Shown here: in pieces, positions 42,501 through 54,782 of the stretch
How the letters are laid out: each line of letters begins with the position of its first letter
How positions within the stretch are numbered: the first letter of the stretch is position 1
Assembly (NCBI GenBank): GCA_021234155.1
Contig: JAJEKV010000054.1
Coordinates: 4,575,962 to 4,639,961, forward strand
Origin: Isoetes taiwanensis
Lineage: Eukaryota; Streptophyta; Lycopodiopsida; Isoetales; Isoetaceae
Reading direction: 5' to 3'
DNA length: 64,000 nt
Made by a program: the position numbers and the translations under genes
The notes under the pieces: model-generated
The model's input: only the letters and a program-made list of their open reading frames with translations
Databases searched by the model: none
Told to the model about the DNA's origin: nothing

Positions 42501-43911
42501 ATGTGGCCTCCATGCAGTTTTGTCATGATGCCAATTAAAAGAAGTCAGCTTAGTTAGAAACTAGAATTTCATTTGCTACTTAGGTTAAATCATGCTAATC
42601 ATGTAAAAGTGTCTGTTGTGTACGAGTTTTGGTTGGTATTGATAGGCTATGTCGATCTTGCTTATAAGAAACTAAATGATGCCTTCTTTTGTTTTTATAG
42701 TGGCTAAGGTCGCTGCTTTCGCCATTGACAAGATTCAGAGCTGAGGAACGCCGGGCATATGCTCTTGCAAATCCTGAACCTCTTGTCTGCTTTGCTCTAT
42801 GTTCTGGAGGACGTTCTGATCCAGCGGTATTAATCTCTCAAGCCCAAAACAAATATTGACATCAGATCATTTCCTTACCTAGATTCATTCTGGTTAAATT
42901 CACTAAGAATTGAGGATCTAACATGCAAACAATCAAGATCATTAGAATAGCAATAGTAAACTTGGTAGGAATTCCTGGCAGTCAAACCAATGAACCTTGA
43001 AACAGACGTCTCTAAGAAATACATATGAACAACATGGAAGATATTCTTTGTCATCAAGTGTAGAAACAGGATATTCTAGATAGAAATAAAAGAGTAAAAT
43101 ATGCAGATATATCATGAAAACTTACTGAATTCGTTACACTAGAAATATCCTTGATATCCTCTCTCCATGTAGGTAATGTAAATTTAACCACCTTGCTTGA
43201 CAGGCTATGTTACATCACGGACTTGGAACTTCGTTATATGCAATTTTCGTCTTTTTTGAATTAGTTTCAATAGTTATAAGCTCTAAACATATTCTCGCTT
43301 ATTTGCTGAACAAGTTTTTCATAAAATGGAAGGAGTCTCACAAAATAATGTTAAATTTTAGAACGTAATATATGAGTTTACCTTGTTCATCTTATAAGAA
43401 TGAGATCTGGATATAGAAGATAACAAGTGCTCAGCCTACGTGTTTGAATATTCTGTAAATATCTATCCAACAGCTGGCTTGAAATGACCACTTCTGAAAT
43501 TTTGACTTATGCTTCAAAGGAAGTGACAAGCTGAAGAAGATGAAAATAGGTCCTTTTCAATCCCAAAGTATACATTATTCTTGACTTTTTTCCCTGGTGC
43601 AGGTGAGGGTCTACAGAGCAGGGAATGTGAAACAGGAGCTTGAGATTGCCAAGTGGGAGTTTCTGCATGCAAGCATTGGAATTAAAAACGACAAGGTTAT
43701 CTTACCGAAGGTTTTGGAGTGGTATATTCGAGAAACAGGAGCAACGGGCCATTTGCTGGACTGGGTTTCTCAAAATGTCTCGGAAAAGCAAAGGATACTC
43801 ATCAGAAAATACAATCAATGCAAATCAAACAAGAATGTGGAATGGGCATCTTATGATTTCAGCTATAGGTATATTTTTGCAAGAGACCTAGCCAAACAAT
43901 GCCCTGCCTAA
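39509..43911 (+). CDS. DUF547 protein with MIP1-type leucine zipper
   Basis: Twelve coding exons: 39509-39546, 39671-39734, 39806-39907, 40019-40135, 40392-40769, 40851-40928, 41005-41423, 41503-41602, 41927-41986, 42073-42159, 42701-42826, 43603-43911. Total 1878 nt with phase conserved at every junction, giving 625 aa. An in-frame ATG at 39479 is an alternative start. Exon 4 and the start of exon 5 encode the MIP1-type leucine zipper (VALLQKRLEDEKQVRESLER, ELITEIASLELEVAHMEQHV). Exon 7 is Ser-rich. Exons 8-11 encode the DUF547 core (LAFWINVYNALMMH, AYLAYGIPRS, PLVCFALCSGGRSDPA). The C-terminus has VEWASYDFSYRYIF. Family members in angiosperms are linked to ternary-complex or MIP1-like proteins of unknown biochemistry. 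Intron 9 uses GC-AG (AAG|GCATGT). No breaks, so probably functional. The MULE-like block begins about 170 bp past the stop. Confidence 0.93.
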
Positions 43912-44084
43912 TAATACACGGGACGCTTACTATATCTGCTTGTGGGCCTTACTAAAGATTTGTACATTACTGTAACAGCCAATAGAGTGTGGCGTATTGT
44001 AAATACTACCCTCGTCTTGTATTCGAATTTGGTTGGATAATACAAAACAGCGAAAGCTTCATATTCATCATGGCTTCGGTGCTT

Positions 44085-44650
44085 CGAATGGCACCCGAAA
44101 GGAAGTTGGCCATCCAACTGGGTTCGCCCAAGCGAACCCTGAGAATTCGCCCAAGCGAACCCCGAACCCAAGCGAAGTCGCAGACGTGGCTATGGCGGCC
44201 GGCTTACTTGGCATTCTTTGCGGGTTAAGCCCAAGCGAACCCCTAACCGGGTTACCTCTGCGGCGTCGGTGGGCGTCAGTCTTTGCTGGCCACTGGCCAC
44301 GGGTTAAGGGCCTAAGGCGAATCTGGGTGGCGAGCATGATGCCGTGGCGTCGAAGTGCGTCGGTGGGTGCAGCCACCCTCTGGGGTACCCGCCAGGCGAA
44401 TCACGGGTGGCGTGCCCGCATCTGGCGGGGCCATTATGGCGGTCTTTTCACTGGCGGCGAGGCGTGCACAGCCACCCTCACAGGGTCGCCCCGAGGCCGA
44501 ATCCGAGTGGCGAGCCCGTCTGCTTGACCCTATTATGGGCAAGTCGGTGGCGATCGTGCACAGGCACCCTAAGGGTTCGCCCAGGGCGAATCGGGGGCCT
44601 GCCGTACTGGCCCGTTTGGTGGAGGAAATCCAACTTTTCGGTCTTCTTGA
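44085..44650. repeat. GC-rich palindromic block, left end of MULE-like element
   Basis: Repeats of GGGTTCGCCC/GGGCGAACCC-type palindromes (GGTTCGCCCAAGCGAACC at 44122) and GGGTTAAGCCC. Similar motifs recur at 51.66-52.08 kb in mostly inverse order, so the two are probably long TIRs. The many long ORFs in both strands here reflect GC content. Confidence 0.65.
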
Positions 44651-45667
44651 ATCCAACTTTCGGTCGCGCAATTCCGAAAGGAATCTATGAATTTTGAGTC
44701 GGACCTCACCAGTATATATTCATACCCTTGGTGCTTGAGTTTGTATGTGCCGGTGGCGCTCGGCGGTTCAAGTTCGCCACGATCTTGAAGCCAATCTCAT
44801 GACAAGCGTCTATCGGCTCAAGTGAGTTTCTATCAAGCGGTGGGCAATTTTTCTTTGTTACGGTCCATATTTTGTTAAAATGTTTTATTCTAAAATGGCG
44901 GGAAATTGCTTGATATTGTCATTTTTCGTGGAAAAATGTTGCCATTCTTCTTGCCCATCTTGTTACAATGGTCCTTGAGTTGAAGGCCGTTTTTACGCGT
45001 TGTGTCCCTTCTAGCGATAATGCTCCTCCTCCTCTTCCTCCGGGGACATCTCCGGCAATCCCCGCTTCCTCCTCCTCCTCCTCTTCCCCCCTACTCCTCG
45101 CTCCTTTCACCGCCGTTGCAACGATGAGTGAAAGGGAGCTTCGATTGCTTTAGCGTCCGGCGTTTCCTGGGGGAACGATCGGTAGAAATGGCTCACCATA
45201 GAGCCAAATAAGGATGAAACGGTGTTGGTGTGGCGAATAATGATGCAAGTCGTTGCATCCAATTGTCAAGTCCTCAGAATGGACAAAAACAATGTATAAT
45301 ATTTTTTATGAATGGGAAACAAGTAGCATAATGTGTTGCTTTATAATTCATATTTGTGTTTTGTGAAGACCCCAATGTATCTATAGCTTTGTACTCGGGT
45401 GTATTCATGTTATTTGTACCTCGGATATCTATTCGAGATCGTCGATTGCTAGAAGCGGTAGCGATTGCTATAGCAGGAGAATGGTGAGGTAGTCGGCGAC
45501 TTTCGATCGGTGAGATGTCGATGAAAATGATAGTGAGTATGACCTTCGACAACGAGGATGACACAATGTTGGAGGAGGACAGGGGATATTGTAGATGACG
45601 GTGGAACCCGCCGGGTCAGGTTGCTCGAAGTTACTCCCGCCAAAATTCCCAAGAACCGCTTGTTCAA
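44651..45667. other. No gene recognised; subterminal MULE-like sequence
   Basis: Mixed composition with a (CCT)n tract at 45023-45090. No convincing ORF. Confidence 0.35.
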
Positions 45668-48527
45668 TGGCTACGTGTGCCCCCTGGGGTGGTTATGCCC
45701 TCAACGAAGTCCGTGTATGGGTTGATGAGGTCATTGGCTCACAGAACACTATGTTCCCCACCCTACCGAAATAAGTCCGGGATCCCCTCTTGCCCCGGTC
45801 AGAGAGAGCGGGAGGCCACCCATCGAGCACCATGTCGGTTGATGTACCGATGGGCTGCATATTGTGAGGAGTTTGCAGGTTGACGATGACTCCAACGGCC
45901 GGTTGTGCCGTGGCGCAAGCGGGCCTCATAAGTTAGTCCCTTACGTGGAGTTTTGGAGCGGTTGGTTGCCATGGGCCACTTGAATGGAAGCACCCATCGG
46001 TCCCCCGCCACGTTTGAAAAGATTTCAGAGGAATGGGAAATTGGTCTCATGGGCGCCATGGCATCCCACGAGGAATACATAACTGCATGCATGGAAGTGT
46101 GCACGTGCAAAAGTGGTCGCACCATGAAGGATAGCGACTTCAACTACGCGGAGGAGACCACCGTGGACCTCCTCGAGCAAAGGGTGATTGAGCTTCAAAC
46201 CACTCATCGTGTCCGTTTGGTCCATGGACATCAACGTGTCGAGGCGACGGCAGGCGAGATTGTGGATGACTATGCCCGCCACCGATGGAGGCAACCACGC
46301 CAGAGAGGGACGGGGGGATAGGCAAATCGGACGGTCCCCCCACCGAGAGGTTGCTTGTTTCGTTTGCGGACAGTGAAAGATAATGGAAATGGTGCACGGA
46401 TATACGTTAGCACCGAACACACTGGCCATGATCCTTTCACCAATGCGGAAGATTGGTCCATGCCCGTGCATCCTGAACTCCTTGCGGCTGTCGCACTAGA
46501 GCTTAGAAGTATTGGAATGACCCGTGCTGCGTGGGACATCGCAAGAGCACGGGGACCACAAATACGTACGACGGTGAGCCCAGTTGAGAGAGTCACATAC
46601 CGCTTCACGATGGCGCAGGAGGATGTGTGGCAATTGGCCTCTACGTGAGAGAATACTCGGTAAGCTCCAGCGATAAATCTTTTACTATGGAGCAGTGGCG
46701 TTGTTGTAGATTTATGAGAATGATTAGTTATTTGCGAATAGTAATGAATTTGAAGTAAATATTTTATCATTTTATGCATCGTGAGGCGGGAGTTTGGGTA
46801 ACAATTTGGGAAAGCCTCGAGAGCGGGATTGACGATTGGAAAGCCTCCGGGAAGGTGATTTTTCACCAGCCTTGGAATCCGCATGTTGCCGAGCCGTTGG
46901 ACCGACCATGGATCCTAGTCATCCAAGATGACAGGATGTTGGAGGTCTCTTTGTGAGATGGGATTTGGCGGTGGTTGGGCCATGGATTCAACCTTACGTA
47001 CAAATCATGGAAGTTTCCCGCATGCGGGGCGGTTGTACCGATTCTTGGGGGTGTGGGGTACCCGGTGTTTTACATGCTATGCGGCGTGGAGGCCGACGAG
47101 GGGCACCAACGACATGCCACGAAGATAGCGCTCACGCCTTGTCTTGAGCCGGCGAATGGGCACAATCGACCGAGGTCAATCACCATTGACATGGGCCGGA
47201 GAGAGGCGGGCTATCACCGAGGTTGTGTCGGGAAGGCGAACATTGTTGGGAAGATGGCGGCGGTATGCGACCGTGCATTGATTGTATCAACACATTCGTA
47301 ACAATAGCCTCGGTTTTGCAAAAAGGTTGCGAGCAATGTTCTTGCATGTTGGTTCCTTGGCGTCGCGTGTAAAAAATATCTGTTCCGCGCTGGCGGAGAT
47401 GCTAAGGAAAGACGTGGCCTTGCGGTATCGAAGTTGATGGCGAGCCAAATTGCGCCTACAATGCCAGTAACACAACAATTTCAGCTTCTCTATGGACAAA
47501 ACCACATCATCCAAGGGTACTTGAATCACAATCGGTTGAATGGGGCGGCGTGGGATGGTAAATGGCGAGAGACACAAGCGGTGTTCAACCATGCCAGCGT
47601 CGACACAACAAACTACATTGGAGTCACTTTGGAAAGTTTTGAAGACTCAAACCTTGCGATTGCAAAGTCAATATAAGGATGTACACACTAGTGTCTCATC
47701 TCATTGGTTTTTCGGACGGGACGATGCGGTAGGAGGCACAATCCTAACTTCGGTGCGAAGAAAGATGGAGTCTTGGTAAGTACAAAGGGTGTAACTCTCT
47801 CGTGTGTGTGTTGGCCGTAACCTCTCTTTTTCCATGCGCCCGAGTTTGGGCGCTATAGCACGCTCATATCCAAAGAGACATCTTTGGTGCTCACTCCATT
47901 ATCCAATCATTGCACGATAACCCCAACGCCATCCGGTTGGAAGATCTTTGCAGGCGTCGGGTTATCTATGGCTAGCTTGATCAGCGGAGGGGGGAGATAC
48001 ACTCGGCATATGAGGATCGCGATATTGCAACGCCCATGCCCTCATCTTTGTGTGCAAACATCTCATAGCGGGAGACTATTTCCTTACTGCAGACCACCCG
48101 CATTGTACAATGAGCTATTTCCCAACCGACAATTCATTCCGCCCATGCCTCGCGACCGCCCGCACCAATGAGCGGCGTCGATGTCCTCATGCATTTGCTA
48201 CAACAATGGGATCGTTGCTCATGGCGAGCGTCGGTGTGCAAGCCACTATGCAAGATGCTCATGCTCTTGACCCGAGGAGATGTGCGTGAAATTATATCCA
48301 AGGTTCGCTGGCGGAATCACGATTCTATAGAGACGCCGGCCGGCCCCGGTTCACGTCTTTCATGGCGATTCACGATAGGCAAAGAAGAAGAACATGCCAG
48401 CGATGGAGTCCACAGATGGCGTGCAAGGCCGACCGCGGCGAGGAACAACCACCGACGACCTCGGCGCGCACGAATGAGAGGCCACACAAAGAAACGATAT
48501 GCCATCACTCATAGCATTGTCACATAA
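45668..48527 (+). pseudogene. MULE/SWIM transposase relic
   Basis: Coding-like segments run across all three frames (for example 45953-46321, 46355-46648, 46774-47301, 48050-48289). The region 46774-47301 shows the MULE transposase pattern: PWILVIQDDRMLE, an in-frame TGA at about 46954, then GHGFNLTYKSWKFP, VVPILGGVGYPVFYMLC and SITIDMGRREAGYH. Asn occupies the position where MULE transposases usually have the first catalytic Asp (FNLTYK). Near 48030-48065 a SWIM-type zinc finger remains (CNA, then VCKHLIAGDYF), with Ala in place of the second Cys. A basic C-terminus follows (RRPRRARMRGHTKKR). The element's transposase is dead. Confidence 0.65.
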
Positions 48528-49760
48528 ATAATGTCGCATATAATGTTACATACATGATTACATGATTACGGAGAAAAGCTTCTAGCTAGGTAGATCCCAA
48601 ACAAGCACTACTTGTTGACCATCGAGCCTTTGTTGGTACCAAGACACCCTACAATAAAATGGCCCGACTACTACGGGCCACTCACTCCTAAACAAGCCAA
48701 GATATCGCCCGTGTACCAACCCCGGCTTATCGCAGATATAAAGATATCAGCCGGGTTTGCCACACGCCCCGCACAGGTGGCGCATGATGAAACCAATGTG
48801 CATGCCATTGTATTGTTGTCGACTGCCGCAACACAATCACAATGCGCCGCACATTTGAGGGCAAACACCCATCGGATGTAACCGGGCTGGTGCCCCCATT
48901 TCGAAGACCAAAGCGGTCGCTACTGCATACAAAGAGAGAGTAGTCCGGATCACTAGTGGCGGGCCGCGATTGGGAAAGACAAGGGGGACTAGAAACACTC
49001 ACGCGAAGCGCGGTAGGTTGATGCGTACTCCACGAAACCCGGCCCGTGAAGGCATGTTGTCAGTACCACCCATTACGTGATCGTCATCTCAGAGGCCTAG
49101 CCGAGTGCGCCCGCGTCGGATCGTATGAGAGCAACAAGCATCAATGACCACGCAGACGCCAAAGATGTATGACTTTCGCTTCCCTTAAGTCGAGGATTGC
49201 CTCGGGAATTGAAAGTAAAGCAAAGAATCGAGTACTTACCCTGTGGCGATGGGCGAGCACGGGCGTAGTGCACCCGGTCGGGGGATGCTCGGCGGGGAAG
49301 AAGGTGGAGAGGCGCACTCCACCGGGGAGGGGCGTTTCGACACCGTGAACATAGTCGTGATAATGTGGGGGTCTATCATCAGCGACTCCACGGACTTCGG
49401 CCTCTCCAAGCATCTGCGCAACACGCTACATATAAGCACGCGCCAAATATCGATTTTGTCGATCCATACAAACTAAACATAAACCCGATGCGTGCCTCAT
49501 CAACACTTTCGAATGTGCCCCTCCTCCCACCATCCATCGGTATGCGCCTCGAGGAGGTCGGATGTTAGTCAGATGCGCATTATCGGCGGCGCCCTCTTGC
49601 AATATCAAGTCGCCCGCACCATCGGCACGCGCTTCGCCAACCATGGCAAGGTGTTCGGTGATCTGGCCGTAAAAGTCGCGTGAACACCTAACCTCTTCGA
49701 GAAAAGGGATTTGAAGATGTAACCTAGCGGGATGCGTAAGTGCTCACGGGGCTGTCACGG
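48528..49760. other. Transposon interior, no intact gene
   Basis: GC-rich sequence with short overlapping ORFs and no recognised domain. Confidence 0.35.
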
Positions 49761-50900
49761 TTAATGCAGTGGGGTGAGACCATCCTCGAATGGGTACACA
49801 CCGGGTAGCTCGGATGGTGTGCTGTCGAACTCTCCAGCGTGGTACATGAAAAAACCGCGTGCTCGGTCTCTTATCCATGCCTCTGCTCCCTCGACATTGC
49901 GATCAGGCGGAAATGGGGAAGTCAATGTGTGTGCCATGCCCGTGCCTGCCATCGCCGTCCTCATGATATCATCGAGGACCTGGCGACCCCTCGGCGGGTC
50001 AGCCCTGTCACCGCGCAGGCGCCCTATGGAAGGAGGGGTGGCCATGTACAGATCGGCCGGCAGCGGACGTGTCTCATGACTGGGGGCTGGATCTGAAGTG
50101 GTCCCTACCTCTGACTGGAACTCTTCCCTGTCGCCCTGCAAGCCACTCACCTCCCGGGCAATGGAGGGATCAGTTGGAGTGTGGATGCTCAGTGGCAAAG
50201 ATGACTCCGCCTCGTAACCTGGCTGAGACTCCCGTATCCTGTGGAGCTCAGCTAGCAACTCCTCCTCTGTGGGAAAATGGCCACCGATCCTCTGTGCAAT
50301 GGCCCAGTCATTGAGCATAGCATGTGCGGTCCAGTCTTCCTGCCCAACGCCACCTGTGCCACTAGCTCTTACTCTAATGCGACCTTCATGATAGGGCTGC
50401 ATCCTCTCGCGCTCCCGCCTGTGCTGTGTGCTGGCCTCATAAAACATGGCGTCCGGCCCCTCAGGGAAGGCATCTAGGGCCGCCTCAGGGGTAAGGACAT
50501 GCTGTAGGCGCATCGTTGTTGCTCCTTGTCTCCTCGCCTCTCTATGTCTCGCCGCGGCCTCCATCATACGTGCAGCTTTTGCAGGATCTTCTCGACGTTT
50601 TGCAGCCCTCTCCCGCTCGGACACCACTCTCTCTGCAATTCGCGGGGTTGCACCCCTTGGCCCGGAATGTCTGTCTGTGGGCCACCATTGATCTGCATGG
50701 TGGCTCTGATGGTGCCCCCAAGCCCCATCGCGGGTCAATCCCGGAAATCCGGGGTCGCGGCGACTTCTATCCACAAAGTGTGTACACCAGTCTTTGTGCA
50801 AATCCACATTTGGAGCAGCGGTGTGGGCCCGGCCGCTCTCAGCAGGCGTGACCACTGCGCACGGGCACCAAATGCCATGGTATTCCACGTCACAAAACAA
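49761..50900 (-). CDS. Accessory ORF of the MULE-like element, 379 aa
   Basis: Intact ORF convergent to the transposase. It is Arg/Ala/Glu-rich with a coiled segment (RERAAKRREDPAKAARMMEA) and a Pro-rich, polar second half (ESSLPLSIHTPTDPS, RGRQVLDDIMRTAM). No family recognised. Convergent arrangement of a transposase and a second gene recalls MuDR (mudrA/mudrB), but no similarity to mudrB is claimed. The ORF is longer than chance would give in this GC-rich strand only marginally, so protein reality is uncertain. Confidence 0.4.
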   Translation of the reverse strand: MFCDVEYHGIWCPCAVVTPAESGRAHTAAPNVDLHKDWCTHFVDRSRRDPGFPGLTRDGAWGHHQSHHADQWWPTDRHSGPRGATPRIAERVVSERERAAKRREDPAKAARMMEAAARHREARRQGATTMRLQHVLTPEAALDAFPEGPDAMFYEASTQHRRERERMQPYHEGRIRVRASGTGGVGQEDWTAHAMLNDWAIAQRIGGHFPTEEELLAELHRIRESQPGYEAESSLPLSIHTPTDPSIAREVSGLQGDREEFQSEVGTTSDPAPSHETRPLPADLYMATPPSIGRLRGDRADPPRGRQVLDDIMRTAMAGTGMAHTLTSPFPPDRNVEGAEAWIRDRARGFFMYHAGEFDSTPSELPGVYPFEDGLTPLH

Positions 50901-51659
50901 ATACGGTTAACAAGCACACAAAACATACCTAGCGGGATAAAGGCGGTGCGGTTGGGGTACCATTCAACAATGCTACCGATGCGTCAGGGGACAGGGGACA
51001 TCGCCGCTCTGCCGGCCAAATGGCAAGGGACGCTCATCCATGCCGACTGGGGGAACTGCCTCTGGCTGAGACATGGTCTTTGGCGGATAAATGTAGATTG
51101 CTCTGAAATAGATATCTGAATTCCAGGTGATTATGAGTCAGACGAAGAGAAGCTTTAAGAAAAAATAAATAAAAAGAAAGCTTCAACAAATAAAAATAAG
51201 TTCCGAACGTTCAGCAAATACAAATAAGCTTCAACAAATATAAATAAAAAGCCCACTTAAGGAAACAAACTTTATTATGATGGGCAACTCTCACCAACTG
51301 TAGCAATAGGGATGGCAATAGGGAACCTAGATGCACTTGTACGAGCACACTTATAATTTTGTCAATGGAGCTCAAAACAAGACTCAAAATCGCTCAATGC
51401 AACTCAAAATCGTTCCAAACAAAGAAAAAAGGAAGGCGAAATACTTGTTTTAACAGGGCTAAGGAGCCACGTTCTCCAATCGATCCAACAAAGGAGCCAA
51501 CAAAATGGCCACGTTTCTGTCGATCAAGCTGGAGTTATACGGAGCTTCTTCTTAACGCCCCGAGGGAGCTCGTTCTCTGTTTGCACAAGGGCGTCCAGAA
51601 CCCGGCGCAAAAAATTCTCTAGAAAAAATTTTGCTTCCATTGTTATAATCACTGCGGCC
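50901..51659. other. No gene recognised
   Basis: AAATAAAAATAAG-type degenerate repeats at 51160-51255. Nothing else supported. Confidence 0.35.
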
Positions 51660-52085
51660 GCGATTCCATGGGCCCGATGCTCACGGGCTCCCGAAACCGG
51701 GGTGCGGCCGACATGACCAGCCGTCCACCCCCGGCCACCCGGCCCGTGCGGTAGACACTGCAGGGGTTAAGCCCAGCGAACCGGTATGGCAAATAAACCA
51801 CGAGGCCATTACCCTAGCAGCCCTGGCCGTCGCACCCGACCGGGGTTCGCCCGTGCGAACCGTGCGTACAATCCGCCAGTAACTCCGTGGCGTAGCCGGC
51901 AACGCCAAGCCCTGCAACTAACCGGGTTCGCGGGTTAAGCCCAACGAACGGTAGGAAGATTTCCACGATCCGATCCAAGCCCGAGCGCCCGCTGCCCGCG
52001 GGCCCTCGCGAACCAAGTGGGTTCGCCTAAGCGAATTTTCGGTTCGCCCGGGCGAACCCACTTGGTTCGCGAACTTGGATTCGGG
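51660..52085. repeat. GC-rich palindromic block, right end of MULE-like element
   Basis: Contains GGTTCGCCCGGGCGAACC, GGTTCGCGAACTTGG, GGGTTAAGCCC and AACCGGGTTCGC. These motifs match the block at 44.1-44.6 kb. I could not define an exact end or a target duplication. Confidence 0.6.
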
Positions 52086-52617
52086 AGCCAATAAAGTGGG
52101 CGTCATGGCTTGCGTCTTGTGCCTGTGTTGACATACAACAAAAATGTGGTAAGTTTTCAACCGGCATGTACAAACGTGCACGTAAATATATCTCATATCT
52201 TAACATATATAATTCTTAGGGGGAAGATGCATTTGGCATATTCGGTAGATTCCCGCCACGTATTTCCGGAGGGAAAAAATAGAGAAACAAAAAAAAGGCC
52301 GTAAAAAATGAAATCGAAAAAAAAACTTTGCTGGGATGTGTCGTTGAAATGCTAAACGTGTCGTGCATCATCTGTGTTTGTTTTTCTGTTATCGACAGTT
52401 GTAGTATACGGTAAGGATAAGGATAAGGATGGCATTTAAGATTGGCCAAGATAGGACTGATTCTCCGCTGCAGATCAAGCCAATCTCTGAAGATTCTAGC
52501 ATGGCATGATTGCCACAGTCTGCAGACGAATTGCGGTTGGACAGAGGTATGGAACCAGATTTATGTCAATCACGGTTAATCGTTCTACGTGTAAATCGTT
52601 TTGTGGTTTTCTGTAGG

Positions 52618-52627
52618 TATAAATAGG
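52618..52627 (+). promoter_or_regulatory. TATA box-like element
   Basis: TATAAATAGG, a close match to the plant TATA consensus. A donor-like AAG|GTATGT about 75 bp downstream could end a short first exon. No downstream gene model is established. Confidence 0.35.
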
Positions 52628-53490
52628 CTTAGATTGCCCAAACCTTTTCAATTCATTCACCGTGAGATGATTCATACACTGCGCGGGTTCATATAAGGTA
52701 TGTCGCCTGTAAATCCCCTTGCTTTTCTTTGATTCTGTATAATTGGAGTTACTGTTCATGGGTTCATGAGAAGCAAAGCTATGGTGGCCTCAAGCTTATG
52801 TTGTCCTTGAAATCTGAGCTTTGCTCTGCGGCTGTAAACTGCGGTAGGTGTTGGGGGACCAGAGCAAGCAATGAACTTACAAATATGAATCCAGGTTCTT
52901 TAATCCATCTGCTTTGGCTTATCAAAGATGGAAGAAATTTTTGATTCTAATTGAGAAATCCTTTGGCCACCATTCAAATCCTTTGTCTCCCAACTTCCAA
53001 AACACACAAAAAGTTTTATCTTGCAACCATTCTAAACAGCGCATATTTCCATTTTTGTTGCCCTTAAACACAGCAAACACAGCAGCATCTAAGAGCCTTT
53101 CTGGCGATGCCTGACGATCCAAAAACAGGGGATGAACTATAGGTCCTATAGCAAAATCGGTAAATGCACGCCTTTTGCTTCTAGCATTGGTCTACAGCTT
53201 TTAAAACCTTTCTGTAGTCTAGCTGCTTGAAAGTGTTAAAGCAAAATCCCATTTGATTCTAACATACAAGATTTACCCATTTCCAAGCTGTTGAAAAAGG
53301 GGTGGTCTTTTCACCCAGCCTCTTCCTGAATGCGGCTTCTCTCTCCTTTTTTTTCTTTCAGCCTTCCGGCCTCCTGTGACAATTCCGGCCGCCTGCTTCT
53401 TGATCCAATCTCCTGCACACTTTGTAGATGCCCAGGATGGGCTATTCCTGATGAAGCCCATTAAAGAGCCGTGAAACCGGATTCACACGC

Positions 53491-53685
53491 TTGAAATACC
53501 CTATTCAAAGAATTGTGTTGCTTACGTGTCAGCACGGAAATGGCGATGAGCAGGAATATACGGCCACGTTCCCATGCGCCTCCGACCGGACTCTAAGATT
53601 CAAGGCAAGTAACCGGAGAGTTCAGAAACCCCCCTCCATTTCTGAAAAATCCAAGCCAGCCTTGGAAGTTGACCTCAAATTTTGA
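53491..53685 (+). CDS. Possible exon, 64 codons, unknown
   Basis: KYPIQRIVLLTCQHGNGDEQ, EYTATFPCASDRTLRF has balanced composition and could be part of an exon. The frame after RFK may be intronic (GGCAAGT). No domain known. Confidence 0.3.
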   Translation: MKYPIQRIVLLTCQHGNGDEQEYTATFPCASDRTLRFKASNRRVQKPPSISEKSKPALEVDLKF

Positions 53686-54782
53686 AGTTAAATATGAACA
53701 TGGGAACTGTTGCGACTTCAGCTTGACAAGAAATTTGGAAGTCCGGTCTGTTTCATGGGAACGTAGCCTAATCCTGGTTCGCCTGGCCTGGCCTGACCTC
53801 ACTGGTCAGGTTGGCAACCTGGGTGCCACAAAATATCTTTTAGTTACGTTCAATCTGTATATTAAGATTAAACAAAAGAATTATTTCATTTTCGCCAATT
53901 GACATGGTCTAGGAAGAAAATTACTCTCAGTTGCATACTGTTGCATACTGGGGAATTCTAGCATGGTCTTCTTCCTAGCCACAGAAGTAGAACAAGACTT
54001 CCCACTTAGTCGCACTGCGGACCTCATCTTACATTGCAAAGCACGTAAATCGCCCACAACAGGGACCACATCCTTCTTATTATTATTCCCTCGACTCTCA
54101 GACGCTATGAACTAATGATGTGGATGTAATATTCCACATTGGTAATCGCGATTCTCTGCTTATAACTATTGCTAATCATGACTTCAAAAGTCCATTGCAA
54201 CTTCACTTCATCTATTGGTTTCAAATGTGTTCAAAGTTGGAATTGTGCCTGGTTTTACATCCTGTACTTAAATTTCTTCAAGATTTCCTGGTCTTTGAAG
54301 ATTTTTTATATTGTTAAGAGGATAGCATTATCTAGAGAGAAGGTTTTCGTATTGCTACTATAGACTTCAATCGTGCATGGACTTTGGTATGTAGAGTTTC
54401 GAGTGATTTTAAAATTTCAAGCTTGGAACTCTTTTGGAAGTCTAAACCCCTATTTTAGTCTGGAAACTAATATATTGTTGAAGTAGATGATATTAAAGTT
54501 AATAGTGCATGGGCTTTGTTGTGGAGACTTTGAGTGGCTTTGAAATCTAAAGCTCAGACCATCATGTAATTTGGTTTACACTACATTCTGGCGGATTAAA
54601 AAAAACAATTCATTTAATGGAAGGCAAAATAAAGGATAAATCTTTCAAGCCTGATTTCAAAAAATGTTGCCAATTTGAAAAGAAACATGAGATGTGAGAA
54701 ACTCGCTTCTGTGGATTCTATTGTTGTGTGATATTATAGCTAGCATTTGATTTGATTTGCAATTATCCTTTGACTTGTGCAG

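Noticed and set aside
44033-44700. Multiple long ORFs on both strands after the DUF547 gene
   Set aside because: High GC content leaves few stops. They have no domain and coincide with the palindromic terminal block.
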